DNA of 64,000 bases from Lawsonibacter asaccharolyticus (GCA_003112755.1 BFBT01000001.1:558001-622000), one strand, 5' to 3'; shown: positions 25,628 through 33,598, counted from the stretch's first letter. Made by a program: numbers and translations. Notes: generated by a model not told the origin, from the letters alone.

Positions 25628-25888
25628 TCATTCTTCAAAATCAGTGTTGTAGTGTTCAACAATCGCTGTTGGCTCGTCCGATGCGCAATCGCCATAGACG
25701 ACTGTCTGGAGCAAATCTTTGTCCGGATCATACTCCACACAAGCCAGCACGACCGTGGCGCCATCCTCGCGTACAAAGTCGATAAAGACGCCGGGATAGT
25801 CTTCCGCACAATCGCTCTTATCGTGCTTGGCGTAGACCTCAAGCTTTCCAAGCGGAATCTCAATGACGAAGCGTCGTGCCTTATTCAT
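25628..25888 (-). CDS. Hypothetical small protein
   Basis: 86 residues from ATG 25888 (a TTG two codons earlier is less likely). Beta-rich acidic protein (FVIEIPLGKLEVYAKHD, VFIDFVREDGATVVLACVEYD). No recognised domain. It sits in the tightly spaced leftward operon; its start overlaps nothing but lies three bases from the upstream stop. Confidence 0.6.
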   Translation of the reverse strand: MNKARRFVIEIPLGKLEVYAKHDKSDCAEDYPGVFIDFVREDGATVVLACVEYDPDKDLLQTVVYGDCASDEPTAIVEHYNTDFEE

Positions 25889-25890
25889 GA

Positions 25891-26145
25891 TCAACCAACT
25901 CCTTTTTCTTTTGCTGTCTGTCGCTTGGCAAGCAGCAGATGCTTGGCCAGCTCAAGGCTGCAGGTATGCACTAAGCCAGTCTTCTCACTTCTGAACCGAA
26001 CCATCGGCGACCGGAGCGTATGGTATCCTCCGGAGCCTGACGGGTACATTCCAGGCTGCAAAACTTCAGACACCACCAACACCTCTTTACTGACGAGAGC
26101 ATAGTATTGCTGCCCAACTTCAAAGTGCTCATTGATGGCTTTCAT
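25891..26145 (-). CDS. Hypothetical small protein
   Basis: 84 residues with AGGAGG and a six-base spacer before the ATG. Contains FEVGQQYYALVSKEVLVVSEVL and a Lys-rich C-terminus (HLLLAKRQTAKEKGVG). No domain I recognise. Overlaps the upstream 64-residue gene by 17 bases, so the two are translationally linked. Confidence 0.6.
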   Translation of the reverse strand: MKAINEHFEVGQQYYALVSKEVLVVSEVLQPGMYPSGSGGYHTLRSPMVRFRSEKTGLVHTCSLELAKHLLLAKRQTAKEKGVG

Positions 26146-26323
26146 GGGTTGCCTCCTGGTTCAAAACCAGATCGTCCACCTGGATCGAGTCATCTACATA
26201 CTCGCCTTCAGGAAGCGGACAATCCGGTCCCAAGGCGTATTCGATAGCGTCGTCCAGGGTATCAGCCTCTACATTCACATGCCCGTACATCTGCCAAACC
26301 AAGGGAATTCGAAAACTGCTCAT
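26129..26323 (-). CDS. Hypothetical small acidic protein
   Basis: 64 residues, GGAGG seven bases upstream. The sequence (VWQMYGHVNVEADTLDDAIEYALG, PLPEGEYVDDSIQVD) resembles small element proteins of the 'antirestriction-like or beta-hairpin' size class, with a DDAIEYA helix seen in many short phage proteins. I cannot assign a family. Overlaps both neighbours. Confidence 0.55.
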   Translation of the reverse strand: MSSFRIPLVWQMYGHVNVEADTLDDAIEYALGPDCPLPEGEYVDDSIQVDDLVLNQEATHESHQ

Positions 26324-26883
26324 GATGACACCTCCGTAGCCTCGTTTCCCGCCGGGACACCGAGATCCTTCAGAACTGCGTCCATGTGATAGAACACCTC
26401 ACCGATTCCAGCAAAAATGTGGTCGCTGTCAAGCACCCACATGAGATCGTGCCTCTCGCCATCGGGGGTACGGACGAAACATTCCCACCAGTTGTTTTGC
26501 TCCATATCGATCCAATACCGATTGTGCTTCCTGCAGATTGCTGCTACCAAAGCACGGTCAGTCTTGAGATAAGGCTGGATATCCGATCCAAATCGGCCGG
26601 AGTTGTTCTTGTCCTTCACATAGAGCAGTTCGCGATCGCGGTCGCTCTTGTCATAGAGCCATGCGTAGACATCGCCTAATGCATGGACCTCAAAAACGCA
26701 ACCGTGAACCCGAATGGCAGCGATCTGGCCACCGTACCATAGCGATGAATACTGTTTCCGTCGAATGGGCTCCATGAACTCGATTTCCACCGGTTCAGGA
26801 ATGCTGCCAATCTCTTCGGTAATGCATTTGATCAGCATTCTCCGATGAGCGGCACTCAGTCCCTTACATGTCAGGTTTTCCAT
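26320..26883 (-). CDS. Hypothetical protein
   Basis: 187 residues with an AAAGGAG ribosome site. N-terminal helix (LSAAHRRMLIKCITEEIGSIPEPVEIEF), then mixed alpha/beta with VFEVHALGDVYAWLYD and Trp-rich RYWIDMEQNNWWECF. Possibly a restriction-alleviation or antirestriction-type fold given size and context, but no motif proves it. Overlaps the following small gene by four bases and the upstream methylase-like gene by 20. Confidence 0.55.
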   Translation of the reverse strand: MENLTCKGLSAAHRRMLIKCITEEIGSIPEPVEIEFMEPIRRKQYSSLWYGGQIAAIRVHGCVFEVHALGDVYAWLYDKSDRDRELLYVKDKNNSGRFGSDIQPYLKTDRALVAAICRKHNRYWIDMEQNNWWECFVRTPDGERHDLMWVLDSDHIFAGIGEVFYHMDAVLKDLGVPAGNEATEVSS

Positions 26884-27652
26884 GCGTTCTCTCCTTTGTC
26901 TGAGTAATTAGGTCCAGCTGTGCGAAAATTCTCCGCCAATGCCAGACATCCCTGAAATACATCGGGGTGAGCCAGACATTGGGGCTGTTCTTGGGGATAA
27001 GTCCGTCCTCATCGTAGCTCTGCGCCGGATGGAGGATGGAATCGTCAATGACCACATAGCCGGGACAGCCGAGTAGGCTCATCTGGATGTAGCACATGCA
27101 GCCCGCCAAGAAGTCAATGTCTTGCGCGACAAAGAAAACGGAAGTCTGATAGTTGATGTGGTTCCTTTTGCACTCGTTTGCGAAGGCAAGCAGTAATGCG
27201 CCGGCCCCACAGGCGGGATCACTCACAGATACCCAGCCTTTTTCCTCTATCTGACTTTTCAAATCCTCACCCAGATTCATGGCTGCCATCGCTCTGCAGA
27301 TGTCATAGGGTGTAAAGAACTGCCCCTTCCACTCATTCGCAAGGCCCAATGCCATGAACAGCTCGCCAAGCATATCCTGATCTGGATTTTGCTCCATCTC
27401 ATCGACAACTTCGGCGAGCATCTGCGCTAAGACTTCCAGCTCGGAGGTTGAGTATTTTTTGCTACGCTCCAGATACATCGCTTCGCGTTGCTCTCTGTAT
27501 GGGCCACCGAAAGCATTGGCAATGCTGACGGCAGACAGGACAATGAAATCCTGCCAAATATCCCACCTGGAATAGCGCCCTTCCAGAGAGTTCAAAAGCT
27601 TGATGATGGTCTTTTGCCTCTCACCCTTCGGGTAGTAAACAGCTTTGGCCAT
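26864..27652 (-). CDS. N6-methylase-like protein without a visible NPPY motif
   Basis: 262 residues. The SAM-binding motif I is clear (VSVSDPACGAGALLLAF) and is preceded by the type I methylase signature GQFFTPYDICRAMAAMN. The catalytic (N/D)PP(Y/F) expected ~80 residues later is absent; the nearest segment is SPNVWLTPMYFRD. It may bind SAM or DNA without methylating, or be a conserved dead paralogue in mobile elements. ATG 27652 chosen over an upstream GTG because GTGGTGA precedes it. Six-base overlap region with the upstream gene's stop. Confidence 0.75.
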   Translation of the reverse strand: MAKAVYYPKGERQKTIIKLLNSLEGRYSRWDIWQDFIVLSAVSIANAFGGPYREQREAMYLERSKKYSTSELEVLAQMLAEVVDEMEQNPDQDMLGELFMALGLANEWKGQFFTPYDICRAMAAMNLGEDLKSQIEEKGWVSVSDPACGAGALLLAFANECKRNHINYQTSVFFVAQDIDFLAGCMCYIQMSLLGCPGYVVIDDSILHPAQSYDEDGLIPKNSPNVWLTPMYFRDVWHWRRIFAQLDLITQTKERTHGKPDM

Positions 27653-27657
27653 CGCAA

Positions 27658-28809
27658 TCACCACTTGAAGTCGCCAGGGTGATCATACTCGTGCCAGTTC
27701 ACATTCAGTGCCCGGCTGACGATCTCCTCAAGCTGTGCAATGCGCATACCGGATGCGCCGTCACACTGGGCGGAGAAGATAACATCGCTCATCTGCATGA
27801 ACAGGTCATACGCCGTACAGGGCACATCACCGTGAATGGCCATAAAGTAGTCCATCGCCTCATAGGAAGCCTTCTTGGGCGCCTTGATCCGCTTCAGCAC
27901 CCGCATTAAGGTAGTAACGGGATAGCGGATCTCGATGTTCATGAGCTGAACCTGCTTATCGACTGCTTTCTCGAACTGCGCATAGACCAGACCAAGCTGC
28001 TCCTCGAAGTACTCCATGCCAGATCCGTTCTTGTGCTCGGTGCGGATGGGATATCCCAGTGGGATAATCCGGGACTCTGCGCCGGCCAGGAAGATCGGAT
28101 AGAGGTTCGCTCCACTCATGCCGACATCGGAGGTGGAGAAACGCAGTGCGGGAACCAGTTTGTCGGCACGCAGGCCTTTGGCGGTAATCTCCCGGTGGTA
28201 TGTATCAAGGAGTTTGTCTGCCTGACCATCCAGGCGCCAGATAGCGGTTGCGATAGAGTGATCGAAGTGTGCGGTCATGAAGCGATTACCGGGATACTCT
28301 CGATCGAGAAAGTCATTGGTCGCTTTGAACAGGGGCAGCATCTCCATGACCGTGTAGTCCTTGGGATCTCCACCGTGTACTGCCGATACCTTCTCATCTG
28401 CGACTTTGATCAGGCTGTCGCCGGAGGCAACGCCCATGCAGTAGTTGAGAATCTCAGCGAATACGCTTTTGGAAACTTTGTTGAGGGCATGACCGGAGAT
28501 GCGGGCACGCTCCAGAACGGTCTTGAGAGCACAGGAACGGACCGGGTAGTCCTTACCATCCACCTTCAACAGGAGGCTGGTATTCTCCATCGTGTCCTCC
28601 AGAACATCTGCATCGCCGTTGTGGTCGTAGATCTGCATATACAGATTTCCGAGCGTGGATCCCCGTTCCACCGGCTCAAACCGGAGTTCCTTGGACGGAG
28701 CTGTCATCCACTTGCTGCGGGCCTGCCGAGCGCTGAGGAACTGAAAGAAGTCCCCCGACTCGCTGAAGCTACGACTGAAGTTGTCCGCGAATACTTTGCT
28801 TTCCATCAT
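27658..28809 (-). CDS. Conserved element protein (DUF932-like)
   Basis: 383 residues, head of the leftward operon. Segments such as LRFSTSDVGMSGANLYPIF and IIPLGYPIRTEHK recall DUF932/phage-plasmid TIGR03299 proteins but the similarity is weak. No catalytic motif or membrane segment. A long structured leader with an intrinsic terminator precedes it, so the whole replication operon may be under attenuation. Function unknown. Confidence 0.6.
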   Translation of the reverse strand: MMESKVFADNFSRSFSESGDFFQFLSARQARSKWMTAPSKELRFEPVERGSTLGNLYMQIYDHNGDADVLEDTMENTSLLLKVDGKDYPVRSCALKTVLERARISGHALNKVSKSVFAEILNYCMGVASGDSLIKVADEKVSAVHGGDPKDYTVMEMLPLFKATNDFLDREYPGNRFMTAHFDHSIATAIWRLDGQADKLLDTYHREITAKGLRADKLVPALRFSTSDVGMSGANLYPIFLAGAESRIIPLGYPIRTEHKNGSGMEYFEEQLGLVYAQFEKAVDKQVQLMNIEIRYPVTTLMRVLKRIKAPKKASYEAMDYFMAIHGDVPCTAYDLFMQMSDVIFSAQCDGASGMRIAQLEEIVSRALNVNWHEYDHPGDFKW

Positions 28810-28865
28810 TTGCTTGTTCCACCTTTCAAATAAATAATTCTCAAACCCGCAATGCGGAATTTGGA

Positions 28866-28907
28866 CAAAAAAAGAGCGCTCTGATCTGAAAATTCAAATC
28901 AAAGCGC
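28866..28907 (-). terminator. Terminator inside the leader of the replication operon
   Basis: Minus-strand stem GCGCTTTGATTTG with CAGATCAGAGCGC (13 bp, two G-U pairs) followed by seven T. It lies 57 bases upstream of the operon's first start codon, so it either ends a short leader RNA or acts as an attenuator. Confidence 0.8.
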
Positions 28908-29060
28908 AAAGAGAGCGGCGAAACAAATTGTCCGCCCAGAAATGCCAGAATGTGTTGGCTCACAGCTTATGAAGCTCCATAACGGAGATGAAATCTAATA
29001 AGTACAGAGTCAGAATACCATTGGAGCTTTACTCGTGCCAGAATACCTAATTCTGCTTTC
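28908..29060 (-). ncRNA. Candidate structured leader RNA
   Basis: About 150 bases without a gene between two terminators. The minus strand shows AAAGCTCCA pairing with a later TGGAGCTT and three TATTCTG/CATTCTGG copies. No known riboswitch class is recognised, and I found no confident promoter. Could be a small RNA ending at the 28866-28907 terminator or a cis-acting attenuator. Confidence 0.35.
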
Positions 29061-29065
29061 CAGAC

Positions 29066-29103
29066 GAAAAAGGATCGATCCCATTCAACAGAGATCGATC
29101 CTT
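29066..29103 (-). terminator. Terminator of the 29135-30656 gene group
   Basis: Stem AAGGATCGATC/GATCGATCCTT followed on the minus strand by TTTTT. It closes the leftward group containing the ImmA-like gene. Confidence 0.8.
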
Positions 29104-29134
29104 CCGTCTTTATTCAGTTTTTTGGGATATCTCA

Positions 29135-29647
29135 TCAAGGTCGTCCAGCCACAGGGAAACCTGTACCAGTGACATGAGACCAAAAAGCCGTAGCAGTGGC
29201 CAGTTCCTGCGTTAAGCGAGGAATGAATTGATCGGGCTCAGAGCCCACCTCACAAATCGTCATATGTGTATGGCCTTCGCCCCAACCACACAGGAGCAGA
29301 GTCCCTTGCTCAGTCAGCTCGATCGTGCGCCAGATGGGATTGCTCCCATCCAGCTTGATGGAGCAACCAATCATCTTACAGTGCAGAGGCATCGTGGGCT
29401 CTGGAAGCTTCATTAAAACGCAGAGCCGGCCAACCGTGTTGCCGGCCATGACATCGAAGTCTGTAGCAAGATACTCGATAATGTCTTCATTGTCAGCCTC
29501 GCTGGGCTCGACATAGTTGTATGCAGTTGCCATGAACGCACCCTTCTTCTTGAGTGCATGTCGGATAAAACGCTGAGGCTGCAGGAAGAAGGAATACGGC
29601 AGATGGATGTGCTCATTGAAATATCTCTGGATAGCAGCGCTATACAT
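29135..29647 (-). CDS. Hypothetical protein
   Basis: 170 residues with GAGGAGG six bases before the ATG. The middle (DFDVMAGNTVGRLCVLMKLPEPTMP) and CGWGEGHTHMTICEVGSE are distinctive but unfamiliar. No signal peptide. Last gene before a terminator, 24 bases downstream of a 49-residue gene in the ImmA group. Confidence 0.6.
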   Translation of the reverse strand: MYSAAIQRYFNEHIHLPYSFFLQPQRFIRHALKKKGAFMATAYNYVEPSEADNEDIIEYLATDFDVMAGNTVGRLCVLMKLPEPTMPLHCKMIGCSIKLDGSNPIWRTIELTEQGTLLLCGWGEGHTHMTICEVGSEPDQFIPRLTQELATATAFWSHVTGTGFPVAGRP

Positions 29648-29671
29648 TGTTACCTCCTCACTTACTCGAAA

Positions 29672-29821
29672 TCAAAAAATATCAACCATCTCGAAAATAA
29701 AGCTCACAAAGGCGTCGTGGTCCTCAAACTCACGAAGCGCACAATCTAACACCGGATGGAACGAGCGGATCGTCTCACCCTCGTTCAACCAGCATTGGTG
29801 CTTTTTATCATCAGTTCTCAT
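29672..29821 (-). CDS. Small protein, 49 residues
   Basis: Begins MRTDDKKHQCWLNEGETIRS; its ATG overlaps the upstream stop by four bases (ATGA). Acidic with a hydrophobic C-terminus (AFVSFIFEMVDIF). Coupling to the upstream gene supports it; no ribosome site of its own is obvious. No function assigned. Confidence 0.55.
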   Translation of the reverse strand: MRTDDKKHQCWLNEGETIRSFHPVLDCALREFEDHDAFVSFIFEMVDIF

Positions 29822-30114
29822 AAAAATTCCTTCAAAGGCACTTTGCGCTCAACAAACCAGCGCCCGATCTTCGTGTCGGTCGGATTGGAGGAGCGTTCAA
29901 AATATAGATAGGTTCGTGCTCCGTTAACCTGAATGGTATAACGGTCGCCTTGTCCACCTGCCTTTGCCGCATAGGCAGGCCGAATATCAATCACTCGGTC
30001 TATGTCATATTTCAGACCGTCTTCCCAGACTATTGTGCGTGGAAGCATTAGTCCCTCGGTAGTGTGCTCTACAAAAACATTGACATAGACCTTAAATGCT
30101 GCCCCCGGTAACAT
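29818..30114 (-). CDS. Conserved phage/island small protein
   Basis: 98 residues. Pattern FKVYVNVFVEHTTEGLMLPRTIVWEDG(x)KYDIDRV, then GGQGDRYTIQVNG, TYLYFE and RWFVERK matches a widespread unnamed family of phages and clostridial islands (W-E-DGRKY-IDRV...GG-G-RY...WFVE). Compact beta-rich fold, function unknown. The longer upstream frame is a shadow of the ImmA gene; ATG 30114 lies three bases after that gene's stop. Confidence 0.7.
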   Translation of the reverse strand: MLPGAAFKVYVNVFVEHTTEGLMLPRTIVWEDGLKYDIDRVIDIRPAYAAKAGGQGDRYTIQVNGARTYLYFERSSNPTDTKIGRWFVERKVPLKEFL

Positions 30115-30116
30115 AC

Positions 30117-30656
30117 TCAATTCAGAGGCTGCCCCAGATCGCGCTTGAGAAAATCCCCATGTGCGATGTAAGGGGCATTGATCTTGATGCCCTGCCGCTG
30201 CAAGATTCGCAGTTTGAAGTCCAGCAGCTCGGGCGGTACATACAGGCATCTGGCCATCTGGAAGAAGTCCATCTGCATCTCCAGAGACTCCATGACCTCG
30301 TCATCACTCAGCATGAACTCCGCAGCGAACACATTTGCCTCATACTCCATACGATCCGTGTCATCAAACATCGCAAACTCATGGAATGCGCTGATGGCCG
30401 AATCGCTGTGAAGAACAGCATGTCCCAGCTCATGAGCTATGATAATCCGTTGAATGCTTTCGGGTAAATCACTGTTGATCACGATCAGCTTGCACCGAGA
30501 AGAGACCAGGAAAAAGCCCTTGCAGGACTGGGCGCTTGCGCCCATAGGCCGCTTTATTACCTGGATGTCCATGCTCGTGCAAATATCATACGGGTCGGTA
30601 GTCTGGTATTTCATTTTCAAACGATTTGCTTCCTGTTTAATCGCCATCGTCAGCAA
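30117..30656 (-). CDS. immA: ImmA/IrrE-family metallopeptidase
   Basis: 179 residues with the zinc motif HELGH (IIAHELGHAVLHS) and the downstream YEANVFAAEFMLSDDEV that supplies the third ligand, the COG2856 layout. In ICEBs1 the ImmA protease cleaves the repressor ImmR after DNA damage and releases the element. Here the XRE repressor gene lies directly upstream, so the pair is probably equivalent. Start is uncertain: TTG 30656 has GAGGTGA five bases upstream; GTG 30665 and ATG 30647 are alternatives. Confidence 0.85.
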   Translation of the reverse strand: MLTMAIKQEANRLKMKYQTTDPYDICTSMDIQVIKRPMGASAQSCKGFFLVSSRCKLIVINSDLPESIQRIIIAHELGHAVLHSDSAISAFHEFAMFDDTDRMEYEANVFAAEFMLSDDEVMESLEMQMDFFQMARCLYVPPELLDFKLRILQRQGIKINAPYIAHGDFLKRDLGQPLN

Positions 30657-30696
30657 TCCACTCACCTCACTTCAGAAGTAGAATAGCCTATCGTAC

Positions 30697-30725
30697 AGCA
30701 TAAAGGTACCAAAAGGGGTGTCCAA
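30697..30725 (-). promoter_or_regulatory. Promoter of the ImmA-like group
   Basis: Minus strand TTGGAC (30720-30725), 17-bp spacer, TATGCT (30697-30702), between the repressor and the peptidase genes. The TTGGACACCC stretch and TATGCT also occur upstream of the gene at 41245. Confidence 0.55.
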
Positions 30726-30753
30726 TAATCCGTACACACAGAGATGATCCGGC

Positions 30754-31191
30754 TTATTTCTTATAATCCTTGCGGGTGAACTTCTCGCTGGCACGCTGCT
30801 TGTTGGCAAAATAAGCCTCGGTGACTGCCTGGAAGAAGAGTTCCTTATCTTCCTCCGGTACATCGCCACCGGCGAAGAGGGCTCTGGTCTGAGTCAGTAG
30901 TTGCTCGACATCAGCGGCGCCTCTCTTACCGTAGACTGCCCGAGCACTCTCAATGTAAGGAGATTCCTCGAGTCCGTAAGCGGGATCTACGATCTCATCG
31001 TTGCTCAGATACGCGATGGAAACGCCAAGAACCTCGGCCAACTTTTGCAAATTGGCACCACGAGGCATCACACCCTGCTTTTCATATTTGGAGATCGTGC
31101 GCAGCGTAACGCCAATCTTTTCGGCCAGCTCAGTCTGGGTAATGCCCAGGTTTGCACGGCCTTCTCTGATTTTTTCTCCAGTCGTTTTCAT
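30754..31191 (-). CDS. immR: ImmR-like XRE repressor
   Basis: 145 residues. Helix-turn-helix (EKIREGRANLGITQTELAEKIGVTLRTISKYEKQG) then a 60-residue acidic C-terminal region for dimerisation or for protease recognition. Divergent from the polymerase gene with the GAACTT array in between, the natural place for its operators. Named by analogy with ICEBs1 immR because of the adjacent HELGH peptidase; not by strong sequence identity. AGAGG ribosome site. Confidence 0.8.
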   Translation of the reverse strand: MKTTGEKIREGRANLGITQTELAEKIGVTLRTISKYEKQGVMPRGANLQKLAEVLGVSIAYLSNDEIVDPAYGLEESPYIESARAVYGKRGAADVEQLLTQTRALFAGGDVPEEDKELFFQAVTEAYFANKQRASEKFTRKDYKK

Positions 31192-31274
31192 AACTGTGCC
31201 TCTTTCTGCAGATCGGGAAAAGTTTTTGAAAGTTCTATTGACAAACCTATCTTCGACCTGCTATTTTGTTGTTA

Positions 31275-31378
31275 GAACTTTTATGGAACTATTTAGAACT
31301 TAGTTGGAACTTTAGCCTCATTATATTCTGGAAAGAGGAACTTGTCAATAGGAACTTTTAGGAACTTAATTGGAACTT
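31275..31378. promoter_or_regulatory. Phased GAACTT operator array between repressor and polymerase
   Basis: Eight same-direction G-A-A-C-T-(T/A) sites start at 31275, 31286, 31296, 31307, 31338, 31352, 31362 and 31373. Most are 10-11 bp apart, one helical turn, in two groups of four. A reverse copy AAGTTC is at 31230. The region is AT-rich and has a TTGACA at 31238. Confidence 0.75.
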
Positions 31379-31412
31379 TTCTTAAAAGCCACAGACAGGA
31401 GGCACACCGAAT

Positions 31413-32657
31413 ATGGGAGGTCGGGTTGTATTGCATAGCGACCTCAATAACTGCTATGCGAGTATTGAATGTATGCTGCATCCGGAATTGCGTGGAAAGT
31501 ACATTGCGGTTTGCGGCAGCACGGAGGATCGTCATGGAATTGTTCTTGCAAAGAATCAGTTGGCAAAGCAGTGTGGGGTGAAGACAGGTGAAGTGATTTG
31601 GGAGGCGCGCCAAAAGTGTCCGCAATTAACGATCGTCCCTCCGCACATGGATCAGTACCTGAAGTTTTCCAGGATTGTGCGTGCAATCTATCTGCGGTAT
31701 TCCCCGGAAGTGGAGTCCTTCGGCATCGATGAGAGTTGGATCGAGCTCACCGGCTCGCCCCTTTTGGCACATAAGACACCGGCCGAGATAGCCAACGAGA
31801 TCCGAAAGGCAGTAAAGGAAGAAGTAGGGCTTACCGTATCTATCGGGGTCAGCTTCAATAAGATTTTCGCCAAGCTGGGATCCGATATGAAGAAACCGGA
31901 TGCCGTAACAGAAATCACGGAAGCGTCCTTCAAGGAGCAAATCTGGCCCTTGCCAGCGTCGGAACTTCTCTGTGTTGGACGAGCCACCACAGAAAGGCTG
32001 CGGTGCTACGGGATCCACACCATCGGAGATCTGGCCAAAGCAGATCGTCAGATGCTTGTCCGACTGCTCGGAATCAACGGCGAGAAACTGTGGATCTTCG
32101 CCAATGGACTTGATCAGTCCCGCGTGATGCCCTGCGACTATGATCCTCCCATCAAAAGCGTTGGTCACGGCATTACCTGCACGGATGACTTGCTCTCGAA
32201 AGATGAAGTGCGCCATGTTCTCATGGAGCTTTCTCAGGAAGTTGGGCTGAAGCTCCGGAAGAATAAGCTGGCTGCCACACGGGTCCGCATCAGCGTCCGC
32301 GACAACACCCTCTCGCATCGGGAATACCAAGGAAAACTGACATTTCCAACGCAAAGCTACACGGAAATTGCAGCGGCAGGCTTTGAACTGTTCTGCAAGA
32401 AGCATACCTGGAACAACAATATCCGGTCTCTGACCATCAGCGCAATCGACCTTATCCCGTCTGACACGCCGATCCAGCTCGATCTCTGGTCAGACTTTAC
32501 CAAGCACAACAAGCGCCTCATCCTGGAGCGCACCATGGAAGACATCCGTCGCCGCTATGGCCTCCATTCCATCAATTTCGCCGCACTCACCACGGGGCTG
32601 AAGATGCCTGCCCATCGGGAGGTTGAATACAAGATGCCCTCTGTTATGTATCACTGA
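31413..32657 (+). CDS. Y-family DNA polymerase (DinB/UmuC type)
   Basis: Error-prone translesion polymerase, 414 residues. Catalytic carboxylates Asp10 (VVLHSDLNNCYASIE) and Asp106-Glu107 (FGIDESWIEL), the SIGVSFNKIFAKLGSDMKKP motif, HhH region, and a beta-clamp peptide QLDLW near residue 350. AGGAGG at 12 bases. It faces the ImmR-like repressor across the operator array and is followed by an UmuD-like gene, so it looks like an inducible mutagenesis unit of the element. Confidence 0.92.
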   Translation: MGGRVVLHSDLNNCYASIECMLHPELRGKYIAVCGSTEDRHGIVLAKNQLAKQCGVKTGEVIWEARQKCPQLTIVPPHMDQYLKFSRIVRAIYLRYSPEVESFGIDESWIELTGSPLLAHKTPAEIANEIRKAVKEEVGLTVSIGVSFNKIFAKLGSDMKKPDAVTEITEASFKEQIWPLPASELLCVGRATTERLRCYGIHTIGDLAKADRQMLVRLLGINGEKLWIFANGLDQSRVMPCDYDPPIKSVGHGITCTDDLLSKDEVRHVLMELSQEVGLKLRKNKLAATRVRISVRDNTLSHREYQGKLTFPTQSYTEIAAAGFELFCKKHTWNNNIRSLTISAIDLIPSDTPIQLDLWSDFTKHNKRLILERTMEDIRRRYGLHSINFAALTTGLKMPAHREVEYKMPSVMYH

Positions 32658-32664
32658 GGAGGTA

Positions 32665-33021
32665 TTGACTATAAACGCAGCAGTTGAAACGACTCAAGCC
32701 AGACACCCCATTTTGAGCAATGGCTATGGCTCCATCCAGATCGACGGATTTTCTGGTCTGATTCCCCAAAAGTGTTTTTGCATTATGGCCGATGGACATC
32801 GTTATCAGGAGCACGGTATTTCCACCGGCAGCGTGTTGTTCTGTCAGAGGGCAGCCGAGATCAATGACGGTGACCTGATCGTCGTGAAGGAAAATGGAGC
32901 CTTCGCACTCTATCTCTACCTGAAAGATCGTAAAGTCAAGGCGGACGGCGAAAAGCGCATCCTCCACAATAAGTCCAAGGCCTATGCCAAAGTTCTTGGC
33001 TCCTTCAACTTTTACCATTAA
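32665..33021 (+). CDS. UmuD/S24-like protein lacking the catalytic serine
   Basis: ~118 residues eight bases after the polymerase stop. The fold pattern (MADGHRYQEHGISTGSVLFCQRAAEINDGDLIVVKENGAFALYLY) matches LexA/UmuD C-terminal domains, but where GDSM carries the catalytic Ser there is DGHRY, and the general-base Lys is not evident. Start is odd: GAGGAGG is two bases from a TTG (32665) and eight from an ATA (32671); no ATG or GTG fits. It may serve as a non-cleavable UmuD' partner. Confidence 0.55.
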   Translation: MTINAAVETTQARHPILSNGYGSIQIDGFSGLIPQKCFCIMADGHRYQEHGISTGSVLFCQRAAEINDGDLIVVKENGAFALYLYLKDRKVKADGEKRILHNKSKAYAKVLGSFNFYH

Positions 33022-33046
33022 AGAGGCCTGGCAGAAAGGACGAATA

Positions 33047-33598
33047 ATGAGTAAATTCCAGAACTACTTGAAAACCTTTGACATCACCAGTACCCTCACC
33101 GAGGAGGATATTGATAAGACTTTGGCGCTGCTCCAGATTTACGGCCCCGCCGTTCGAAGGACTGCCTCTCGCATCGGTGAGATGGAAGAAGAGTGCTACG
33201 AAGGTAGACGGCAAAGCATCTCCGACTTCATCAATCTGGCCATCGACTATGACCGTGACACTGACCGGAAACGCATCGCCGATCGCCTTGCCGAGATGGG
33301 CCACTCCATGCAGCTTCTGTCCGTTATGGAGGATGCCCTGGTGCTCGTGAAGGACACGCCGCCCAATGGAGGCACCTATTTCAACATCCTCCAGGCAAGG
33401 TACTTTGATGTCTACTGCACCTCAAATGAGGAAGCATATCTCAACCTCGGAATCTCCTCATCTACATACTATCGGCACATCAAGCCAGCTATCCGTGCCT
33501 ATGCGGCAAGCCTCTGGTGTGTCGTAATCCCTGATCTGATCATCAGGGAGCACCTGCAGCAAAGCGGTAGCGTCACCGCTCAGGTGGAAGTCTCGTGA
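33047..33598 (+). CDS. ArpU-like transcriptional regulator
   Basis: 183 residues from ATG 33047 with AAAGGA eight bases upstream. Helical protein with a C-terminal helix-turn-helix (EEAYLNLGISSSTYYRHIKPAIRAYAASLW) as in phage late regulators of the ArpU/RinA group. It is followed by an A/G-rich stretch, a consensus promoter and two terminators, the arrangement seen after such regulators in Firmicutes prophages. Family name is inference. Confidence 0.6.
   Translation: MSKFQNYLKTFDITSTLTEEDIDKTLALLQIYGPAVRRTASRIGEMEEECYEGRRQSISDFINLAIDYDRDTDRKRIADRLAEMGHSMQLLSVMEDALVLVKDTPPNGGTYFNILQARYFDVYCTSNEEAYLNLGISSSTYYRHIKPAIRAYAASLWCVVIPDLIIREHLQQSGSVTAQVEVS

Noticed and set aside
31275..31378. LexA (SOS) boxes in the GAACTT array
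   Set aside because: Gram-positive LexA boxes are palindromic (GAAC-N4-GTTC); these are same-direction half-sites.
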